NCBI RefSeq assembly: GCF_032854445.1
Contig: NC_088302.1
Coordinates: 36,646,191-36,710,190 of the forward strand
Direction of reading: 5' to 3'
Origin: Liolophura sinensis
Lineage: Eukaryota; Mollusca; Polyplacophora; Chitonida; Chitonidae
Length of the DNA: 64,000 nucleotides
This document shows, piece by piece, positions 59,124-64,000 of this stretch (the first letter of the stretch is position 1; the number at the start of each line of letters is the position of its first letter). The notes beneath the pieces were generated by a model, which ran no database searches, had not been told where the DNA came from, and was given only the letters and a program-made list of their open reading frames with translations. A program made the position numbers and the translations under genes.

Positions 59124-62100
59124 TCATGCACTGGCTGCTCGAAAGACTGCAGAGATGTCACTCTCTCCATACCCCAACCTGCGTGCTTTCTTGTATAACT
59201 GAAACCACAAGAGATCACAGATTAAATCTTTCTGTGTTGGTCCATACTTGAATGCATGTGTTTCCTTGGGGTTTTGTAAGTCAGAACCCCAGACATCTCA
59301 GTGTTGCCTCTTTTTTAGATCAGTACAAAGTAATAAGTCATAATCACATTTTTAGTGTCCAGAATTCAAAATATTAATAAAAAACAAAACACTATTAAAA
59401 AAACAAAAACAGATGCAATTTGCTGTAACTGCAAAATTCTGCAGAAGTGGGCATCTTGCATGCATCAACTTGCCTTGACTTATCAACTTGCTTGTAGCCA
59501 TTAAAAGCTAACCTGAATTTTCAGGAAAAAGCTTCTGAAAATGAATGATTTTCTTAACATCTTCAAACATTAATTATAATGAAAATCCATTTTTGACCAG
59601 AGTTTTGTGAATCATTACCTCATTTGCAGCTGCTGCCACATATAGAGGTTGTTCAACCTTGTCTCCAAGCTGGAGCGCTAGGCGCAAATCTTTCTGTTGA
59701 TGTTGCAATGGGAAGTGTGGGTCGTATTTCTGGTTTAGTATTGCTGGAAAGAGAAGACAAAAATCAAATTATATACCATATGGTGAAGGTCTGCCATCAG
59801 TAGCTACTTTCACAAAGTAATTATCGTAACTTTTTGGCTATATGCAAAAGAACGACTGTTACATGTGCTCATAAAAATGAAGACAGATTGGATTTACGAA
59901 GTGTTTTGAAAGTTGGCCCAGACCAACACTCCAGTACAAAAACATGAGTACCTTCACGATGATGGCACAGAAACAAATACTTTTGTTTATTTCATCTATT
60001 TGATTAGTAAACCCCAGTATAACAGCAAAGAAGGTGCTTTCCTAAAAGCTTTTTGGATCAGAGAATTGTCTTTGTTGAAGTTTGTAGCCATTTAAGACTT
60101 TTGGCTTGTGTTGTCAATATTCACCCAATGTACATATAAGACACAGCAAATTGTGTCTAAACTCCAATCCCTGGATCTAATTATAGGACACCACCAGTAA
60201 GCATGAACTACCAAATCTGACAGAGTGTAATTAACCAGCTGTGTTTTGCTTGCTTTTTTACATGGGGCCTAATATTGCTTTTAAGACAACAGAGTCTCCT
60301 TGTGAGCGACAGGTGTCAATAATTACAAATTTACAATGCTGCCTAATGTAAGTGGAATGGAACTGGGCTGACCAGTACTTGGACTATCCTCTAAGGCTGT
60401 GTTCCAAGTAAGAAAATACCAAAACTACCAATTTAAAAATAGGATTGAACCCAGCAGTCTAGCAATATAGTCAGATACTTTAACCGCTGGGGCTCTGCCT
60501 AGTTTTCCTCCCACCATAATACTCTTAAATATGGTGTAAAACACCGATACAATGGATACATAAATTTAACCACTTTTTCACTGCAACTGAGCACACAAAA
60601 CTGCAGTATTGTTGTGACATGGGTGCCTTACCTTGGCTCTTGTGGTTGACTGTGGGACAGGAGAGCGCACTAAGGGAGAGAACTTCGGCCACATCCTCCT
60701 GGTCCAGGCCCACCTTCTCTGCCAGCGCCATGCCTTCAGATAGCGTAGCCATCACTGTACCCATCACCATGTTAATTACCAGCTTCATCTTAGCACCGTT
60801 TCCAATCTCACCTGAAACCAAGAAGTAAAACAGCCTCAATAAATTAGGGGAAAATAAAATATGTGTACATGTATGTCCACAAACTGCAATTTAGAACTAC
60901 CTGTACTCCTATGTTGTTACGAAGTTGAAGTACGATGTTGTGCATATCTTCAGTATGGTAGCAATGGCAGAAAAAGAGTGACTTTCAGTACTCTTCATGC
61001 ACATTTTTAATTTGTTGTTGGGAACAAAACTACATTGATTGGATTGGCCAATTTCAGGGCTTCACAAATTGTATAGTTTTATCAGTCATCATAGAGCAAC
61101 GCCTTCAGAATATACTTGAACAAACATTTTGTAAACATGCGAAAATGTTGAAGAATGACAGCATCTTTATTTATTGGGCCACACAGCCAACAAGGACCCA
61201 CATCGGCAGTATAAGACACGCCCTGGCGGTTGAAACAATAGTGTCCAATGTTATAGGTTATACCAGTGTTATGGGTCAGTACGAAGCCAGATATTTTGTC
61301 AAGAACAATGATCTTGATTTCCACTATGCTCTTCACAATGAATCTCAACTTTTCTTAAATTAATACCGATGCTAGAGCTAATGCATGCTATATTTTCACA
61401 GATGCTTTGCCTTTGTGCAGCCAAAATTGGCACCACAACTTGCATGATGAGAAGTGAAGTACAGGACCATGCTACGGGCATTTGTTGAGGCTGAGAGAAA
61501 ATACTTGTCTTAGGTGAATTGATTGTTGGTCATTTTGGAGTCAGTTTGCAAAACTTTGCAATTTAATTGTCAAAAAGATGTCATGAAAAGTTTTTTAAAC
61601 TGCTGGTAATCTTCCTGGCTCTTTGTCTCTGTGTTTAAATTTTCTTTTTATTATATGATTAATAATGTTTTGGTCTGTACTCAAAACATTCCACGGCAGT
61701 ACATCTGTAAAGTTTGCTTTAAGAGAAAACTACTCTGGTCAAAATGAAAAAAATAAACAAACTGAATACAAAACACATCGACCCCACCATGGGCTATCAA
61801 CAATTTTGTAAAAATGAAGAAAAAATGTTTGTAAGATAGGATCAGATTATGACAACAGTGATGAGAATGTACACAAAATTTGAACAGCCTGAATTAGTAA
61901 CAGTGATGAGAATGTACACAAAATTTGAACAGCCTGAATTAGTTTTTCAAATACTTTGCTCACAGATACACAAAAGCAGACAGACACACACCACCCACAG
62001 ACAGTCAGGTGCAGATCCAGATGGCCTTCACATGGGGCATAGAAAAAAAGCACTTAACCAATTATTTAACACTCTTCCAAATGCCAATGGCAGGTGGATT

Positions 62101-63549
62101 TGACCTGGCAACTTAATTAGTCAAGAATATGAGGTTTTATTTGTCAATCTTCAGCATGTGGTCAGCCAGAATTCATCACTATTAAACACCGGGAATTCTC
62201 TCGCTTTAAGGAATCGTGTCCTAATGAATGGCAAGCAGCGTGGACTTGTAACTCACCCAGATAAAACGCTTTCTTGCCCATGGCCTCGAAGCATGTGTAA
62301 CAGTCATTGAAGAGATCCTCGTCTCCAGCTGCCATGATGATGAGCTGTCCCTCCAGGGCAGGAACTTTACTGCCTGATACTGGGGCTTCCAAGAACTTAC
62401 CCCCACGTGCCCGGATAGCCTGCAGGTGTAAGCACACATAGAATGAGAACTTTGATCATCACATGTCACAATTACTTGTGACAAAGCACTGGAAAGTGTA
62501 ATACTTGAAAGAAAATACCAAAGAGCAGTTGTGCACATGTGTGAATTAATAATTTTAACCGAATTGATGATTTTAACTGAACCAATAAGATAATCACAGT
62601 CCAGTTTAAAACTAAACAAACAAATTAAGATCTAAAATAAGATAAATTAAGATTTTGAATTCAGATGTTTATCCAGCTGTAGGTAAAAGAAAAAACAAAA
62701 CTTAGCTTAAAAGCACGAAAATTTTTTCATAGTTCGTTAACGTGTGAGACCAGGTAAGACAGAAATGGTTACTGTTACGCTGTTGTTATATGTATACTTG
62801 ACAAACCTCGTTAATATCTTCTGCTGTTTCTACATCCACTGTTGACATGTCCACGTAGCCTTTCCCTGTAGTGATACCTTGTAATACCCCAGAGTTACCG
62901 AACACAACCTGAGAAAAAACACAATAGCAACACTTCTAAAGTGTAGACATTTGCAGCAATGCTTGTACCTACCATTGAGCAAGGGTCTAAATAATAGGGT
63001 ATCCAATAATAGGGTATCCTACGTTCCTATACAGGTCATTTTCCCACCTGACAGGTGGGCACACTATTCATGAAACAATCTTAAATATTTTTGAGCCAAT
63101 CTTCATATGAGAGCACCAAACGTCTCTGCAGTCTTTTTAGCCTGCCAGACATATATGTTAACAGATGAGAACAGCAATAAAATAAAAAAAAAGGTAGAAG
63201 GATAAAAAAAAACATATTTCAATGTTTGACAATTAAAGCTGTTTTAAAGTGTCTTCGGGCAAAAGTGTTTACTGTTCACATTTTTGTTTCAAATGATCTG
63301 CTTTATTTGCTCATCATAAAATCAGCTGACAAAAAAGAGTTTCTGAAATGATGCTAACAGTGATTTTGAATTTTGCATCTAACCATTAAGGAATATCAAC
63401 ACTGTTTTCACATTTCCGAGATGGAGGGAAGTACGTACATCTTTAGCTGCTACCGGGTCTGCGACACAGCAGAATGTCACATCACACTGACTAACCACCT
63501 CAGCAGGGGTGTTCCCTTTAAAAGCCCCATCTTTGACAAACTCTCGGCA
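59124..63549 (-). CDS. GLYR1: GLYR1/NPAC-type beta-hydroxyacid dehydrogenase, C-terminal six exons; 5' part outside the window
   Basis: Exons on the minus strand, in coding order: 63549-63439, 62908-62807, 62419-62257, 60811-60632, 59743-59619 and 59198-59124 (stop at 59124-59126). They join in phase to 251 residues. Visible parts: [16 protein letters not shown] (end of the Rossmann region), [20 protein letters not shown], the substrate-site signature [25 protein letters not shown], the catalytic-loop region [17 protein letters not shown], and the C-terminal [18 protein letters not shown] ... [16 protein letters not shown]. This is the dehydrogenase-like domain of the glyoxylate reductase 1 / NPAC family. 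In animals NPAC is nuclear, has an N-terminal PWWP domain and supports LSD2-type demethylation and transcription through nucleosomes. Whether this gene has the PWWP part cannot be seen. A Lys is kept in AKMK where, as I recall, mammalian NPAC has Met. A plain 3-hydroxyisobutyrate dehydrogenase paralog is less likely. Confidence 0.9.
60395..60570 (+). mobile_element. Degraded SINE pieces in a GLYR1 intron
   Basis: TCTGCCTAGTTTTCCTCCCA, CCATAATACTCTTAAATATG and GTGTAAAACACCGATACAAT (60497-60556) are SINE-A 3' sequence with the GTATAAGTGAAATATT part deleted. The minus-strand tRNA-like GGGTTCAATCC at 60444-60454 may belong to a second, older element. Confidence 0.55.
60975..61150 (+). repeat. Dispersed repeat R3, copy 2 (GLYR1 intron)
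   Basis: ACTTTCAGTACTCTTCATGC, ACATTTTTAATTTGTTGTTG, ACAAAACTACATTGATTGGA, TTTTATCAGTCATCATAGAG and GTAAACATGCGAAAATG follow the order seen at 50530-50695. Confidence 0.65.
61853..61943. repeat. 45-bp direct repeat, two units, in a GLYR1 intron
   Basis: ACAGTGATGAGAATGTACAC followed by AAAATTTGAACAGCCTGAAT and TAGT occurs twice back to back. Confidence 0.92.
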
Positions 63550-64000
63550 CTGCAAAACATAAACAGAGCCCTCAATTAGAGAAAACTGTCACTTTCTGAG
63601 CGTTCGTGCTGAAGCTCACAACTGAAGTGGTGAGCTAGTCTGTGAAAAGAAAACATGAATGTTTGTATACGTATGACAGTTTTCCTGAAAAATACAATTC
63701 CGAACCAAAGAATATTGCAAACAAGAGGAATACAAGTATATATGTATGTTCCATGATTGTTGGTAAGTTATGGGAACAGCCATCATGTCTGTGACTGAGA
63801 TACTACCAAGAGGTCAGAGCTCGCTAATGCTCAATTATAATAACATTACTCCAACCCACATACACGAAAGAAAAGCCAGTCTGAATGGTGATCAGAAGAT
63901 TAAAAATTAATTATACTAAAGACTGTCTACATCTGATATTCTTCAAGGTCTACATGTATGTTTTCCTTTCAAAAGTTTTTGGTCATTGCTTCACTTCTCT

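Noticed and set aside
58832-59218. A separate 128-residue minus-strand gene
   Set aside because: It overlaps the last GLYR1 exon in a different frame; the GLYR1 frame has homology and splice sites.

Overview
This is a window of animal nuclear DNA. Genes are split by many GT-AG introns, SINEs and miniature DNA transposons are abundant, and there are long tandem arrays but no bacterial gene organisation. The dominant SINE has a tRNA-like head and a 3' part reading roughly TATAAGTGAAATATTC / TTGAGTACGGCGTAAAACAC, which I associate with molluscs and related lophotrochozoans. Together with a DUR3-type urea transporter pair this suggests a lophotrochozoan, most likely a mollusc and possibly a brachiopod. 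The species cannot be fixed from the sequence.

Layout. 1-6.9 kb (+): the last five exons of SDAD1 (ribosome biogenesis), with a 73-bp minisatellite array of about 2.8 kb in one intron. 7-13.2 kb: gene-poor, with SINEs, MITEs, a dead non-LTR retrotransposon and a TA microsatellite. 13.3-21.4 kb (+) and 24.4-33.6 kb (+): two tandem seven-exon DUR3-like sodium:solute symporter genes. The second is intact (793 aa). The first has one extra T in a T8 run of exon 4 that breaks the frame. Both carry a Cys-rich insertion at the start of exon 6. 33.8-37.4 kb: an 89-bp satellite with higher-order repeats. 39.0-40.0 kb (-): an intronless BUD23-like methyltransferase, head to head with cytosolic histidyl-tRNA synthetase (HARS, 40.5-54.0 kb, +, 14 exons, 517 aa), which also has a candidate alternative first exon. 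54-57.9 kb: intergenic, with a 383-bp TIR element, SINEs and short repeats. 59.1-63.5 kb (-): the last six exons of a GLYR1/NPAC-type beta-hydroxyacid dehydrogenase; its 5' part lies beyond the window.

The housekeeping genes (SDAD1, BUD23-like, HARS, GLYR1) act in ribosome biogenesis, rRNA modification, translation and chromatin. The DUR3 pair is a local duplication for solute, probably urea, transport. I see no operon-like system. The most notable points are the Cys-rich insertion and gene-conversion pattern in the DUR3 pair, the candidate second WHEP exon of HARS, and the atypical BUD23-like gene. Exon boundaries were placed by eye from splice consensus, reading-frame phase and family similarity recalled from knowledge; no alignment was run.
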